DNA of 64,000 nt from Virgibacillus_O xinjiangensis. GTDB lineage: Bacteria > Bacillota > Bacilli > Bacillales > Amphibacillaceae. The position numbers and the translations under genes were made by a program. Shown one piece after another: positions 17,892 to 26,094 of the stretch. Below the pieces are notes generated by a model. The model saw only the letters and a program-made list of their open reading frames with translations. It ran no database searches and was not told where the DNA came from. Location of the stretch: NCBI RefSeq assembly GCF_042643145.1, contig NZ_JBHRSA010000004.1:124001-188000 (forward strand), written 5' to 3'. Position 1 is the stretch's first letter. Every line of letters starts with the position of its first letter.

Positions 17892-18758
17892 TCAAACTGT
17901 CACTCTTGCGTTCATCAACCTTTCATCTACATCCTGCCAGTTGACGATGTTCCACCAGTTTTCTATATATTGCTTTCTTTCCGTTTGGTACTGCAGGTAA
18001 TAAGCATGCTCCCAAACATCCAATACAAGCAATGGTATTCCGTCTGCAAGTTGAAATAACTGATGTTTTTCAAAGGATTGCACAGCGAGCCTTCCGCTGG
18101 CAGGGACCCAAAGCAATACAGCCCACCCCACTCCTTCTACAGAAGAGGCTACCTTGGTGAAGAAAGATTTAAATTCAGGCCATGATCCAAAATCCTTCTC
18201 AATTTGACGGCGGATCATGCCATGCGGCTCTCCGGATCCATCAGGTATCATATTCTTCCAAAAGATGGAATGGAGATAATGGCCTGATCCATGAAAAGCT
18301 TGCTCCCGCAGCCAGTGTTTTACCATCGAATCATTCGGTTCTTTGTTATAAAGTTCATTTTCCGCCTTATTTAACTCATCCACATAGGATTGATGGTGTA
18401 CCAGGTGATGCAAACGCATGATTTCTTCACTGATATATGGCTCCAAGGCGTTATATGCATAAGGCAGAGTAGGCAGCTCATGCTTTCCGTATGGAACTTC
18501 CTTGTTCGCCATCATGTCCTTCCACTTTTTTATGTCTTTAAATATCCGTTTTCCTTCTTCATTAATAGTATTTAGTTCTGAAGAAGTGAGCTCCCGATCA
18601 TCTTGAAGCAATTCATTAACTTTCCATTGCCAAAGATCCACTTGATCAAGCCATTGCTGTATTTCTAGCTCTGATAGTGATGAGGCGGAAAGTGATTCTT
18701 TCGTGTCTTCCCCCCAATTAATCAATTCCTGCAAATGTGTCTTTAATTGCTCATCCAT
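17892..18758 (-). CDS. Fe/Mn-family superoxide dismutase with N-terminal helical extension
   Basis: A 288-residue protein whose residues about 95-288 are an Fe/Mn superoxide dismutase. Metal ligands can be placed at His117, His163 (LHSIFW), Asp247 and His251 (LDVWEHAYYL), with gateway His121 and Tyr125 and a candidate active-site Gln233. Residues 1-90 are a charged, probably helical extension absent from classical SodA; the extra length resembles B. subtilis SodF. There is no signal peptide. ATG 18758 follows GGGGTG. Metal choice cannot be fixed by eye, though a Gly at the Fe-type glutamine position leans to manganese. Confidence 0.85.
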   Translation of the reverse strand: MDEQLKTHLQELINWGEDTKESLSASSLSELEIQQWLDQVDLWQWKVNELLQDDRELTSSELNTINEEGKRIFKDIKKWKDMMANKEVPYGKHELPTLPYAYNALEPYISEEIMRLHHLVHHQSYVDELNKAENELYNKEPNDSMVKHWLREQAFHGSGHYLHSIFWKNMIPDGSGEPHGMIRRQIEKDFGSWPEFKSFFTKVASSVEGVGWAVLLWVPASGRLAVQSFEKHQLFQLADGIPLLVLDVWEHAYYLQYQTERKQYIENWWNIVNWQDVDERLMNARVTV

Positions 18759-18844
18759 AAAATCACCCCACATCAGCCTATGTGTTTCCCCCTCTAATTG
18801 TGTAAAAAAACTCCGCACGGATGCGGAGCCATAAAGATATCATC

Positions 18845-19411
18845 TTATTCATCGAACTTCTCAAAAAATATATCAGCCTCTTGGTCGAAATCATCTGCGT
18901 CCTCAGGGAGAGGGGGAAGTTCTTCCAAGGAGGTCAAACCGAAGTATGTAAGAAATTCTTTCGTAGTGGAAAATAATACAGGACGCCCTACACTTTCTTT
19001 TCTACCTGACTCCTCAATGAGAGATCTGGCCAATAGTGTCTTGACGGGCCGGTCACTCTTCACTCCTCTGATTTCTTCAATCTCTGTTCTGGTTATCGGT
19101 TGCTGATAAGCAACAATCGCAAGTGTTTCGAGAGCAGCCTGTGACATCCTAGTTGTTTTTGGGGTTTCCATCATTTTTTTGTAATAACTGCTGTGTTCTG
19201 GTTTTGTCGTAAGGTGATAGACTTCATGAGACTGTATTACCATTATCCCCCTATCCCCGGCTCCATAGTCGTCTTTTAGTTCGTCAATTAAATGTACGAC
19301 CTGCCATTCAGGGATCTCCATGATTTTTGATAAATGTTTGGCCGTTATCCCGTCTTCCCCACTGGCAAATAACAGCCCCTCAACCACAGGTTTCAATTTG
19401 GCAACTTCCAC
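18845..19411 (-). CDS. scpB: Segregation and condensation protein ScpB
   Basis: A 188-residue winged-helix protein that joins ScpA and Smc in the bacterial condensin. It has LKPVVEGLLFASGEDGIT at the N-terminus, the family motif LAIVAYQQPITRTEIEEIRG in the middle, and a variable acidic C-terminal tail. The start is GTG with GGAGGAATAAG, two bases after the scpA stop. Confidence 0.94.
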   Translation of the reverse strand: MEVAKLKPVVEGLLFASGEDGITAKHLSKIMEIPEWQVVHLIDELKDDYGAGDRGIMVIQSHEVYHLTTKPEHSSYYKKMMETPKTTRMSQAALETLAIVAYQQPITRTEIEEIRGVKSDRPVKTLLARSLIEESGRKESVGRPVLFSTTKEFLTYFGLTSLEELPPLPEDADDFDQEADIFFEKFDE

Positions 19412-19413
19412 AC

Positions 19414-20151
19414 TTATTCCTCCATGCTGTAAACATATAATGTGTCAAAGTGTTCCGTTTGTGTACAGTACACTAAATTATTTTTCATCAACTCAAGCAA
19501 GGCGACAAAAGTGACAACAAGGTCGGAACGGGAATAAGGAGTAAAGAGTTCGTCAAAAGCTGTTCCACTCCTTGACTGCCTTACCGTTTCACGTATATCC
19601 TTCATTCTGTCTTCTATCGGTATATTTGTACGTTCTACTGTTGTTTCAATCGGTTCATTCCATTTTTTACGCCTCAACATCTTTCCAAGCGCTCCAAGCA
19701 TATCATGAATGGTGACTTCTTCGGAATCAGGCTGTCCTTCATCAGGTGTGTACTCGAAAAAGACCGGTTCTCTGGTGAAAATCTGATTGGCTTCTATCTC
19801 TTTTTCCTTTAGTGATTCAGCAGCTTCCTTGTATTTTCTGTATTCAATCAGTCGTACCATCAATTCTTCCCGCGGGTCCTCCATATATTCCTCTTCTTCT
19901 TCGAGTTCCGGTTCCTGGTTCGGCAGTAGCATCTGACTTTTAATCGCAACCAGGGTGGAAGCCATTACCAGGTATTCACTGGCTATATTCAGTTCCAAAT
20001 GTTGCATGGCGTGAATATAATTCATATATTGATCCGTTATCTGAGCCATCGGAATGTCATAAATATCTATTTCATACTTGTTGATCAAATGCAGTAGTAA
20101 ATCAAGAGGGCCCTCAAAGGCTTCCAATTTCACTTGATATGACTGGTTCAT
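19414..20151 (-). CDS. scpA: Segregation and condensation protein ScpA
   Basis: A 245-residue kleisin subunit of the Smc complex. N-terminal FEGPLDLLLHLINKYEIDIYD binds the Smc neck region. The middle is acidic, and the C-terminal winged helix is VVTFVALLELMKNN. The ATG at 20151 follows GGGGGAATATGAGTG; a GTG one codon earlier is also possible. It is divergent from the tiny yjcZ-like gene. Confidence 0.94.
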   Translation of the reverse strand: MNQSYQVKLEAFEGPLDLLLHLINKYEIDIYDIPMAQITDQYMNYIHAMQHLELNIASEYLVMASTLVAIKSQMLLPNQEPELEEEEEYMEDPREELMVRLIEYRKYKEAAESLKEKEIEANQIFTREPVFFEYTPDEGQPDSEEVTIHDMLGALGKMLRRKKWNEPIETTVERTNIPIEDRMKDIRETVRQSRSGTAFDELFTPYSRSDLVVTFVALLELMKNNLVYCTQTEHFDTLYVYSMEE

Positions 20152-20239
20152 CACTCATATTCCCCCTGGTACATGGCAAAGCAAGATTTTTCACCGTATT
20201 TCTTCAATAAAAAACGGCAACTTTGTCACAGATGCCCAT

Positions 20240-20267
20240 ACAGGACACCAAATCCTGACATAGATTA
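20240..20267 (+). promoter_or_regulatory. Candidate sigma-K promoter of the yjcZ-like gene
   Basis: AC at 20240-20241, 17 bases, then CATAGATTA at 20259-20267, which fits the sigma-K pattern (AC; CATAnnnTA). It lies about 60 bases before the small gene's start. Confidence 0.35.
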
Positions 20268-20330
20268 TTAACGTAAGATAAATGTTACCACAAAACATTT
20301 ATGAGAAGTACAAAAAGGAGGCATGTCATC

Positions 20331-20414
20331 ATGAGTGGTGGTTACAACGGCGGATTTGCGTTAATCGTTGTATTGTTCATTCTTTTGATTATTGTAGGTG
20401 CAGCCTGGTACTAA
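20331..20414 (+). CDS. YjcZ-family small sporulation protein
   Basis: A 27-residue peptide, start ATG, with AAGGAGG eight to nine bases ahead. It begins MSGGYNGGFALIVVLF and ends in a hydrophobic run and Trp-Tyr. This glycine-rich head plus single hydrophobic helix is the pattern of the YjcZ/YczM family of tiny spore-associated proteins in Bacillaceae. The function is unknown. Its own terminator follows and a sigma-K-like promoter precedes it, which supports a real late-sporulation gene. Confidence 0.85.
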   Translation: MSGGYNGGFALIVVLFILLIIVGAAWY

Positions 20415-20440
20415 GTCGAAGACTCACCTCATCACCTGAA

Positions 20441-20468
20441 AAAACCAGCCCATTATCGGGCTGGTTTT
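20441..20468. terminator. Terminator between the yjcZ-like gene and ribT
   Basis: A ten-base stem (aaaaccagcc / ggctggtttt) with an eight-base loop holding further c/g pairing, flanked by A and T runs. It can serve both convergent genes. Confidence 0.85.
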
Positions 20469-20469
20469 G

Positions 20470-20832
20470 TTATATTTCATCCATTTCTGCACATTTCTGG
20501 TAGAATTCCTCAATTTCTTCTGTAGTGCTCACTACATATTTGGATTGATACTGTTCTCTAACCCCATTGATCATCCTCTTGCCAATCCCACAGTTCCGGT
20601 AACTAGGATTGACAGAAACATGCTGGATGATTGCATTGATATCATCTTCCACTCTTAAGCCCACTGCACCTAATATATCCTCTTCCTTCCAGAGATATAG
20701 ATGCCAGTCCGGATTGGACTCATATTCTTTAATTGTCTCCTGGAGCTTCTTTACATCCTTCTTCTCCTCCGGCATAAAGGATAAAAGGCCCATTGCAATC
20801 TTCTCCAGTGATTTTTTATATCGAATTAACAT
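20470..20832 (-). CDS. ribT: RibT-like GNAT acetyltransferase
   Basis: A 120-residue protein starting MLIRYKKSLEKIAMGLLSFMPEEKK, nearly identical in pattern to B. subtilis RibT. It has the GNAT acetyl-CoA-binding loop RNCGIGKRMI. In B. subtilis ribT is the last gene of the riboflavin operon and sits upstream of scpAB. Here it keeps that place but no ribD, ribE, ribA or ribH gene is nearby. The substrate is not known. Its start is close to the previous gene gap with weak ribosome-site evidence (GAGGGG). Confidence 0.85.
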   Translation of the reverse strand: MLIRYKKSLEKIAMGLLSFMPEEKKDVKKLQETIKEYESNPDWHLYLWKEEDILGAVGLRVEDDINAIIQHVSVNPSYRNCGIGKRMINGVREQYQSKYVVSTTEEIEEFYQKCAEMDEI

Positions 20833-20984
20833 AGTTACCCCTCATTAACAAAATCTACATCATACCTCTGTCTTTCAGAGAGGTCATGTGAGTTTGTGTG
20901 TATATATATTTATGCATGATATTTGCTGATTTGTCAAACCCAGCTGCTGTAACAGCATGACCAACATTCTATGTAATCATACAG

Positions 20985-21470
20985 CTACCTATGCTTATAT
21001 TTAGAAAGGGACCTGCATTTTTTAATGATTGTTAAAATGATATATCCATCCGTCTCTTTTCCCCTGACTTTGAATGGGATGATATTAATAGCAGCAAGCC
21101 ATAAATTGAATAGAAAAAACAGGCGTAAATACTCATTGCTATCGGTCACGGGCAAATAAAGGCCGGCAAGGAGTGAAATAGTGGCACTGGCTAATGGCCC
21201 GGCAAAAGATACCCATACTTTCTCACGGTCTGTAAAAGGTTCTCTCCTTCTGCTCTGTGCCAAGCCGCCAAGGAAATAGCAAATATGAAAATTCACTTGG
21301 ATACCCGCCGCCTTCAATGAGCCGATTTTTTTCCCGATACCAATCGACAGCTCTGTTTCTTCTGCTTCTAGAATTCTGGCTGCAACTGCGTGACCGAGCT
21401 CATGGATTACTATGCTCAAAGGTGCAGCAGCAAAAATAAGATACATCAGTAATATGAAATTGAACTGCAC
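20985..21470 (-). CDS. Short M50 (site-2-protease-like) membrane metallopeptidase
   Basis: A 161-residue membrane protein with zinc motif HELGH (in VIHELGHAVAARIL, about 23-36) in its first span. Two further spans lie near 85-105 and 112-132. The second metal motif is degenerate, reading NIIPFKVRGKETDG where the family usually has NxxPxxxLDG. It has no PDZ or CBS domain. The start is GTG at 21470 with a poor ribosome site; ATG 21446 is an alternative. It lies 20 bases after ppiB and may be co-transcribed. The substrate is unknown. Confidence 0.75.
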   Translation of the reverse strand: MQFNFILLMYLIFAAAPLSIVIHELGHAVAARILEAEETELSIGIGKKIGSLKAAGIQVNFHICYFLGGLAQSRRREPFTDREKVWVSFAGPLASATISLLAGLYLPVTDSNEYLRLFFLFNLWLAAINIIPFKVRGKETDGYIILTIIKKCRSLSKYKHR

Positions 21471-21490
21471 AGTATATATCCACTAGTGAC

Positions 21491-21931
21491 CTAGGCTTCC
21501 GTTGTAATTCTGATTTCTTTCATTACATCCCCGTTTTTCATGGCTTTCGCATGTTCCAAACCAGAAGTGACTTTTCCGAACACCGTGTGTACACCGTCCA
21601 GATGCGGCTGAGGTTCATGCACGATGAAGAATTGACAGCTGCCCGTATCTCTTCCTGCATGGGCCATGGAAAGAGAACCCGCTTCATGTCTATGAGGATT
21701 TCCTTCTGTTTCACATTTTATGGTATATCCGGCATTTCCCGTCCCGTTTCCTCTAGGGCAGCCTCCTTGGCTGACAAAACCGTCAATGACGCGATGAAAG
21801 GTCAAACCATCGTAGAAATTTTCATTAGCCAGTTTTTCGAAGTTGGCTACCGTATTCGGTGCTGCATCCGGATATAATTCAAATTCGATTCTGTTACCAT
21901 TTTCCATTAAGATATAGCCATTTTTACTCAT
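21491..21931 (-). CDS. ppiB: Peptidyl-prolyl cis-trans isomerase PpiB (cyclophilin)
   Basis: A 146-residue single-domain cytoplasmic cyclophilin that speeds proline isomerisation during folding. Seen: FHRVIDGFVSQGG with the catalytic arginine, GSCQFFIVHEPQPHLDG and HTVFGKV. No signal peptide. The second ATG (21931) is chosen because AAAGGGG is nine bases ahead. Location beside lysA matches B. subtilis. Confidence 0.94.
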   Translation of the reverse strand: MSKNGYILMENGNRIEFELYPDAAPNTVANFEKLANENFYDGLTFHRVIDGFVSQGGCPRGNGTGNAGYTIKCETEGNPHRHEAGSLSMAHAGRDTGSCQFFIVHEPQPHLDGVHTVFGKVTSGLEHAKAMKNGDVMKEIRITTEA

Positions 21932-22012
21932 TCTCATATCCCCTTTGATTTTTATGGTGAACCTTCATACATTTTATCATTTAATCATGGAACTTTAAAT
22001 ATTCAAAGTTAC

Positions 22013-23320
22013 TTACTCGTACGTTAAATCATTTTTCACTACATCTTTGTAGGACTCTCTTTGCACAACCAGCTGATCTTTCCCATCTTCAACGAAAACG
22101 ACGGCCGCCTTTGGTATCCGGTTATAATGATTGGCCATGGAGTATCCATACGCTCCAGTCGAAAAGACTGCCAGTATATCTCCAGTCTCCGGTTCAGGAA
22201 GCGGCAGATCTTTGATAAGCATGTCACCCGATTCACAACACTTGCCCGCGATGGACGACTGCCCTGTGGGCTCTTTATCTGCTTTGTTGGCAATCACCGC
22301 TTCATATTTTGCTTGGTATAGGGCAGGTCTAAGGTTGTCCGTCATCCCCCCGTCTACTGAGATATATTCACGGACACCTGGTATACTTTTCGTGGAACCG
22401 ATCGAATACAATGTGATACCGGCATTACCGACAATGGCTCGACCAGGCTCAATCCATATCTCCGGAACTGGTATGTCGAGCTTGGATGCAAAATCAGTTA
22501 CGGCTGCACCAAGTTTTTCAGCATACTGATTTAGCGGCAGCGGGCTATCTTCACCAGTATAACGGATGCCAAATCCGCCACCAAGATTCAGCACTTCCGG
22601 AACAAAATCATATTTCTCGTTCCAAACGGCAATCTGCTTGAATAATACTTCTGCAGCCAGTAAAAAACCCTCTGTTTCAAATATTTGCGAGCCGATATGG
22701 CAATGTAGTCCCTTAAATTGAATGTATGGATGTTCAAACAGCTTTGTGAACGCTTCATCGGCTTGTCCATTTTGCAGATTGAAACCGAATTTTGAATCTT
22801 CATTGCCGGTCATTATATATTTATGGGTTTTTGATTCAATTCCCGGTGTGACCCTCATTAATACATCCATCTTCTTATCATACTTTTCCAGCAGCTTGCC
22901 GATCATGTCTATCTCCAGGAAATTATCAACAACTATACAGCCGATATCATGTTGAATCGCCATGGAAAGCTCCTCGATACTTTTGTTGTTTCCATGCAGA
23001 TGGATTTTCTCCACTGGAAATCCGGCCTGTAAAGCCGTATATAGTTCTCCTTCAGATACGACGTCCAAACTGAGCCCCTCTTGTTTTGCAACTTGTACCA
23101 TTGCAATTGAAGAAAATGCTTTGCTGGCATACGCAACCTGTGCTCTTATATCAAGCTCTTCGAACGTCTGAACAAATGCCCGACAGTTCTCTCTAATGGC
23201 TTTCACATCATATATATATAGTGGTGTCCCATATTTTTCAGCTAAATCAACTGTATCCATCCCGCCAATTTCCAAATGTCCTTCCTGATTCACTTCATAT
23301 GGGTGATTATCAACAATCAT
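22013..23320 (-). CDS. lysA: Diaminopimelate decarboxylase
   Basis: A 435-residue PLP enzyme for the last step of lysine synthesis (meso-diaminopimelate to lysine and CO2). The PLP lysine is Lys67 in VAYASKAFSS. The phosphate-binding GGGFGIRY and the cross-subunit CCESGDM motifs are present. The ATG at 23320 follows GGGGGGAATAGAG; a longer frame to 23398 runs through the upstream hairpin and is rejected. It lies downstream of the spoVA genes. Confidence 0.94.
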   Translation of the reverse strand: MIVDNHPYEVNQEGHLEIGGMDTVDLAEKYGTPLYIYDVKAIRENCRAFVQTFEELDIRAQVAYASKAFSSIAMVQVAKQEGLSLDVVSEGELYTALQAGFPVEKIHLHGNNKSIEELSMAIQHDIGCIVVDNFLEIDMIGKLLEKYDKKMDVLMRVTPGIESKTHKYIMTGNEDSKFGFNLQNGQADEAFTKLFEHPYIQFKGLHCHIGSQIFETEGFLLAAEVLFKQIAVWNEKYDFVPEVLNLGGGFGIRYTGEDSPLPLNQYAEKLGAAVTDFASKLDIPVPEIWIEPGRAIVGNAGITLYSIGSTKSIPGVREYISVDGGMTDNLRPALYQAKYEAVIANKADKEPTGQSSIAGKCCESGDMLIKDLPLPEPETGDILAVFSTGAYGYSMANHYNRIPKAAVVFVEDGKDQLVVQRESYKDVVKNDLTYE

Positions 23321-23383
23321 CTCTATTCCCCCCGCTGTTGCTTCAAATAATATAAAAACTTTAACATATTGAAGTGAAAAACA

Positions 23384-23462
23384 AAAGAGCCAACCCATCT
23401 AAAGACCGGAAAGTCAGCTTTCAACCAACTTTCCGGTTGGTCTATGCAGGTTAGCTCTTTTT
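23384..23462 (-). terminator. Long nested hairpin between spoVAF and lysA
   Basis: Outer arms AAAAGAGCTAACC and GGTTGGCTCTTTT enclose an inner stem CCGGAAAGT/ACTTTCCGG, followed by GTTTTTC on the minus strand. It overlaps the spoVAF stop codon and ends about 65 bases before lysA. A terminator is most likely; a regulated attenuator for lysA is possible but unproven. Confidence 0.55.
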
Positions 23463-24935
23463 CAATGATTGTTTATAATTATTTTTAGGGTGTACAATCC
23501 CTGGCCTTCTTTTTGTAAAAGGAACAGGGATACGGAAAAGAACATGCAGGAAAGCCATGGCATTAAAAGGAATAAACGGCCATAAATAGGGAGTCTTCAG
23601 CGAACGGATGTTTATAAGGAACAAAAGATGGACCACGATGCCAATCATCAGGCCAATCTGCCCGAATAAGGCTGTCAGGATAACCAACGAAACACTCAGC
23701 AGCTTATTTGCTACACTCAATTCATAACTTGGCGTGACATATGATCCAATGGCACTGATGGAGATATACAAAATAACTTCGGGAGTAAACATTCCCACAT
23801 CGATGGCAATTTGTCCGATAAGGACGGCTGCAATCAGCCCCATTGCAGTGGAAAGGGGTGTGGGCGTATGGATGGCAGCCATCCTGAGAAATTCCATACC
23901 AATACCTCCCAAGATGATCTGCACTGCAATCGGTACATTGCCGGCATCATTCGGCCCTATGAATGCCAGGTTCTCCGGTAATAATTCAGGCTGAAGCACA
24001 AATAGCATCCAGAGAGGAAGCAAATACATAGATAATCCGACTGCCAGAAATCTTATCCAACGGATGAACGTCCCAATTGTAGGTGCCTGCCGGTATTCCT
24101 CCGCATGTTGAAGGTGATGGAAGAAAGTAGTCGGGAGAATGATTGCACTGGGTGACGTGTCAACAATAATCATGACATGCCCTTCTAGAAGGTGTGTCGC
24201 TGCAACATCAGGTCGTTCTGTATACCTGACAAGCGGATACGGTGTCCATTTGCGTTCGATAATGAACTCCTCTAAAGCCTTGTCAGCCATTGTGATGCCA
24301 TCGATCTCAATTTGCTCAATTTTTTCTTTGACTAGTTTTACAAGTCCCTCATCGGCAACATCTTTCAAGTAACTGATACATACATCCGTTTTGGAACGCT
24401 CGCCTACCTTCAACATTTCATGGCGCAACCTGGCATCACGGATTCTTCGACGAGTTAATGCGGTGTTTTCGATCACATTTTCCGTATAGCCGTCCCGGGA
24501 CCCGCGAACCACTCGCTCTGTATCCGGTTCTTCCGGGGTCCTGCCGGGATAATGTCGCACATCAATGACAAATCCCCTTTTTTCTCCATTGATAAATAAT
24601 ACAATCAAACCAGAGAGAATTTGATCGACAGCCTCGTCCATGGTTTCTATTTTTTCCACTTGCTGGTGGATAAGGCGGTTCTCGATAATCTCCGGAAGCT
24701 TTCTTGCATTGCTTTCATGGTCGTTGATCCCGACTAGTAACTTCAACAGTTCCTGGATGATAGCACTGTCACAAAGCCCGGTGACATAGTAGATTTGGAC
24801 CTCTTTTTTCAATAAGACAAGTTCCCGAAAGCCGAGATCAAAGGAGGTATCGAGTCCGAGTCTTTTCTGCATATATGCTTCTATATCTGGCAACCTTCCT
24901 GGAACTGGCTGCTTATTATTGGTTGTTTCTGCCAT
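23451..24935 (-). CDS. spoVAF: Stage V sporulation protein AF (GerA-family)
   Basis: A 494-residue inner-membrane spore protein homologous to the A subunits of germinant receptors. A soluble N-terminal half (DSAIIQELLKLL, GSRDGYTENVIENTALTRRRI) is followed by five or so spans in the C-terminal 200 residues. ATG 24935 has GGAGTGG upstream. In B. subtilis spoVAF ends a seven-gene operon (AA, AB, AC, AD, AEb, AEa, AF). Here it directly follows spoVAB, so the AC-AD-AE genes are absent from this locus. Confidence 0.93.
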   Translation of the reverse strand: MAETTNNKQPVPGRLPDIEAYMQKRLGLDTSFDLGFRELVLLKKEVQIYYVTGLCDSAIIQELLKLLVGINDHESNARKLPEIIENRLIHQQVEKIETMDEAVDQILSGLIVLFINGEKRGFVIDVRHYPGRTPEEPDTERVVRGSRDGYTENVIENTALTRRRIRDARLRHEMLKVGERSKTDVCISYLKDVADEGLVKLVKEKIEQIEIDGITMADKALEEFIIERKWTPYPLVRYTERPDVAATHLLEGHVMIIVDTSPSAIILPTTFFHHLQHAEEYRQAPTIGTFIRWIRFLAVGLSMYLLPLWMLFVLQPELLPENLAFIGPNDAGNVPIAVQIILGGIGMEFLRMAAIHTPTPLSTAMGLIAAVLIGQIAIDVGMFTPEVILYISISAIGSYVTPSYELSVANKLLSVSLVILTALFGQIGLMIGIVVHLLFLINIRSLKTPYLWPFIPFNAMAFLHVLFRIPVPFTKRRPGIVHPKNNYKQSLKKS

Positions 24936-24965
24936 AACGTTGACCACTCCAAACCTTAGATGCTG

Positions 24966-25394
24966 TTACTTTACGAAATATAACCATTGGAAAAGGGAAC
25001 CTGCAATCTTGCCGAACACAATAGCCATAAGCAGCCACAAAAGCTGCCTCTCCATTCTTATTCTTCTCGATAAAATTGGGAAGACATTAAGTGCCTCTGT
25101 AAGACCGGCTGCAAGCATCCCATTAAAAACTCCGTGACAAATCCCCCAGATGATCAAAAGGATTACTGGCTGTTCCCAAGTGATATTGGTGAATGAAAGA
25201 TAGGTACCAAACAGGGACCCAGCTATGACACAAGCTGTAAAAACAGTAATATACCGTTCAGACTTGGTGAGCTGCACTAGCCGTGGTATGACACCTAAAA
25301 CAGTCAAAAATGCAACATAGCCTGCACCAACAGCGAAACCTCCAGCAAGACCAATGGCCGCCTGTACAAGATTAAGAAGAATTTCCCGGATCAT
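24966..25394 (-). CDS. spoVAB: Stage V sporulation protein AB
   Basis: A 142-residue membrane protein with about four spans, matching SpoVAB (ILLNLVQAAIGLAGGFAVGAGYVAF; GVIPRLVQLTKSERY). It acts with SpoVAA at the forespore membrane during uptake of dipicolinic acid; the exact role is unknown. Its ATG lies inside the end of spoVAA (23-base overlap), which points to coupled translation. Confidence 0.9.
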   Translation of the reverse strand: MIREILLNLVQAAIGLAGGFAVGAGYVAFLTVLGVIPRLVQLTKSERYITVFTACVIAGSLFGTYLSFTNITWEQPVILLIIWGICHGVFNGMLAAGLTEALNVFPILSRRIRMERQLLWLLMAIVFGKIAGSLFQWLYFVK

Positions 25395-25989
25395 TTAGTC
25401 TGTTTTCATGATGGTTTACGTAATTGTCAAGGTCCTGCTGATAATTATAGATTTCCACTTCCAGGGGGCTTGGCTCCTCATTCAGGCGCTTCTTGAACCA
25501 GTGATTGAAAAACAATAGCATACCTGCTCCCAGGCCCAATGAATAGGGGACCTGAATCCATAAAGGAAACTCTTGTTCTTCGCCTGTCAATAAGAAATGG
25601 AGCTTCTGATGCACTTCCTGCATGCTGACATCATAATGAAAATTCATGATGGTCATGGCCATCCCAATGAATAGAAGGAGCCAAACCATGGAAATAATCA
25701 ACACTGACGGCTCTTTTTTCTCTGTTTGGATACGTATGATGGTGTGTTCCGGTCCAATCATCTGAATTTCTAGGCCATCGTACAAGGAGTTAAGGTGGTC
25801 AATGACCATAAAACTGTCGATAACTAAAATATTTTTATCTTTTTTTGTGATTCTATATAGGGGAGTATTTTCCAGCTCCTTCTTTTCCTTATCAGAGGCT
25901 GAAACAGATGCTATATCTTTCAACAAAATCTCCCGCATACGGTTGACCTCGGTATTCTTTTTCATCCGTACATAGATAATATCTGTCAT
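25372..25989 (-). CDS. spoVAA: Stage V sporulation protein AA
   Basis: A 205-residue protein starting MTDIIYVRMKK, with two membrane spans (about 104-122 and 150-170), as in SpoVAA. The start at 25989 follows AAAGGACG; an open frame reaches 26040 but runs into a sigma-G-like -10 box, so the shorter form is kept. First gene of the reduced spoVA operon, placed just after sigF as in B. subtilis. Confidence 0.9.
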   Translation of the reverse strand: MTDIIYVRMKKNTEVNRMREILLKDIASVSASDKEKKELENTPLYRITKKDKNILVIDSFMVIDHLNSLYDGLEIQMIGPEHTIIRIQTEKKEPSVLIISMVWLLLFIGMAMTIMNFHYDVSMQEVHQKLHFLLTGEEQEFPLWIQVPYSLGLGAGMLLFFNHWFKKRLNEEPSPLEVEIYNYQQDLDNYVNHHENRLNDPGNSS

Positions 25990-26019
25990 CTGAATCGTCC
26001 TTTGCTTGTTCATTATTCT

Positions 26020-26050
26020 TAGTATGAGATAGTGCATCATTTTTTATGAT
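26020..26050 (-). promoter_or_regulatory. Candidate sigma-G promoter of the spoVA genes
   Basis: On the minus strand ATCATA, 18 bases, then CATACTA. The -10 is a perfect match to the forespore sigma-G/sigma-F type, and the -35 keeps four of six bases. The start codon follows about 30 bases later. Confidence 0.42.
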
Positions 26051-26063
26051 AAAGAATAACGAA

Positions 26064-26091
26064 AAGGGCATCACCGAATAGTGATGCCCTT
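26064..26091 (-). terminator. Terminator after sigF
   Basis: An 11-base perfect stem (aagggcatcac / gtgatgccctt) with loop cgaata and T-rich end on the minus strand, directly after the sigF stop codon. Confidence 0.85.
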
Positions 26092-26094
26092 CCA

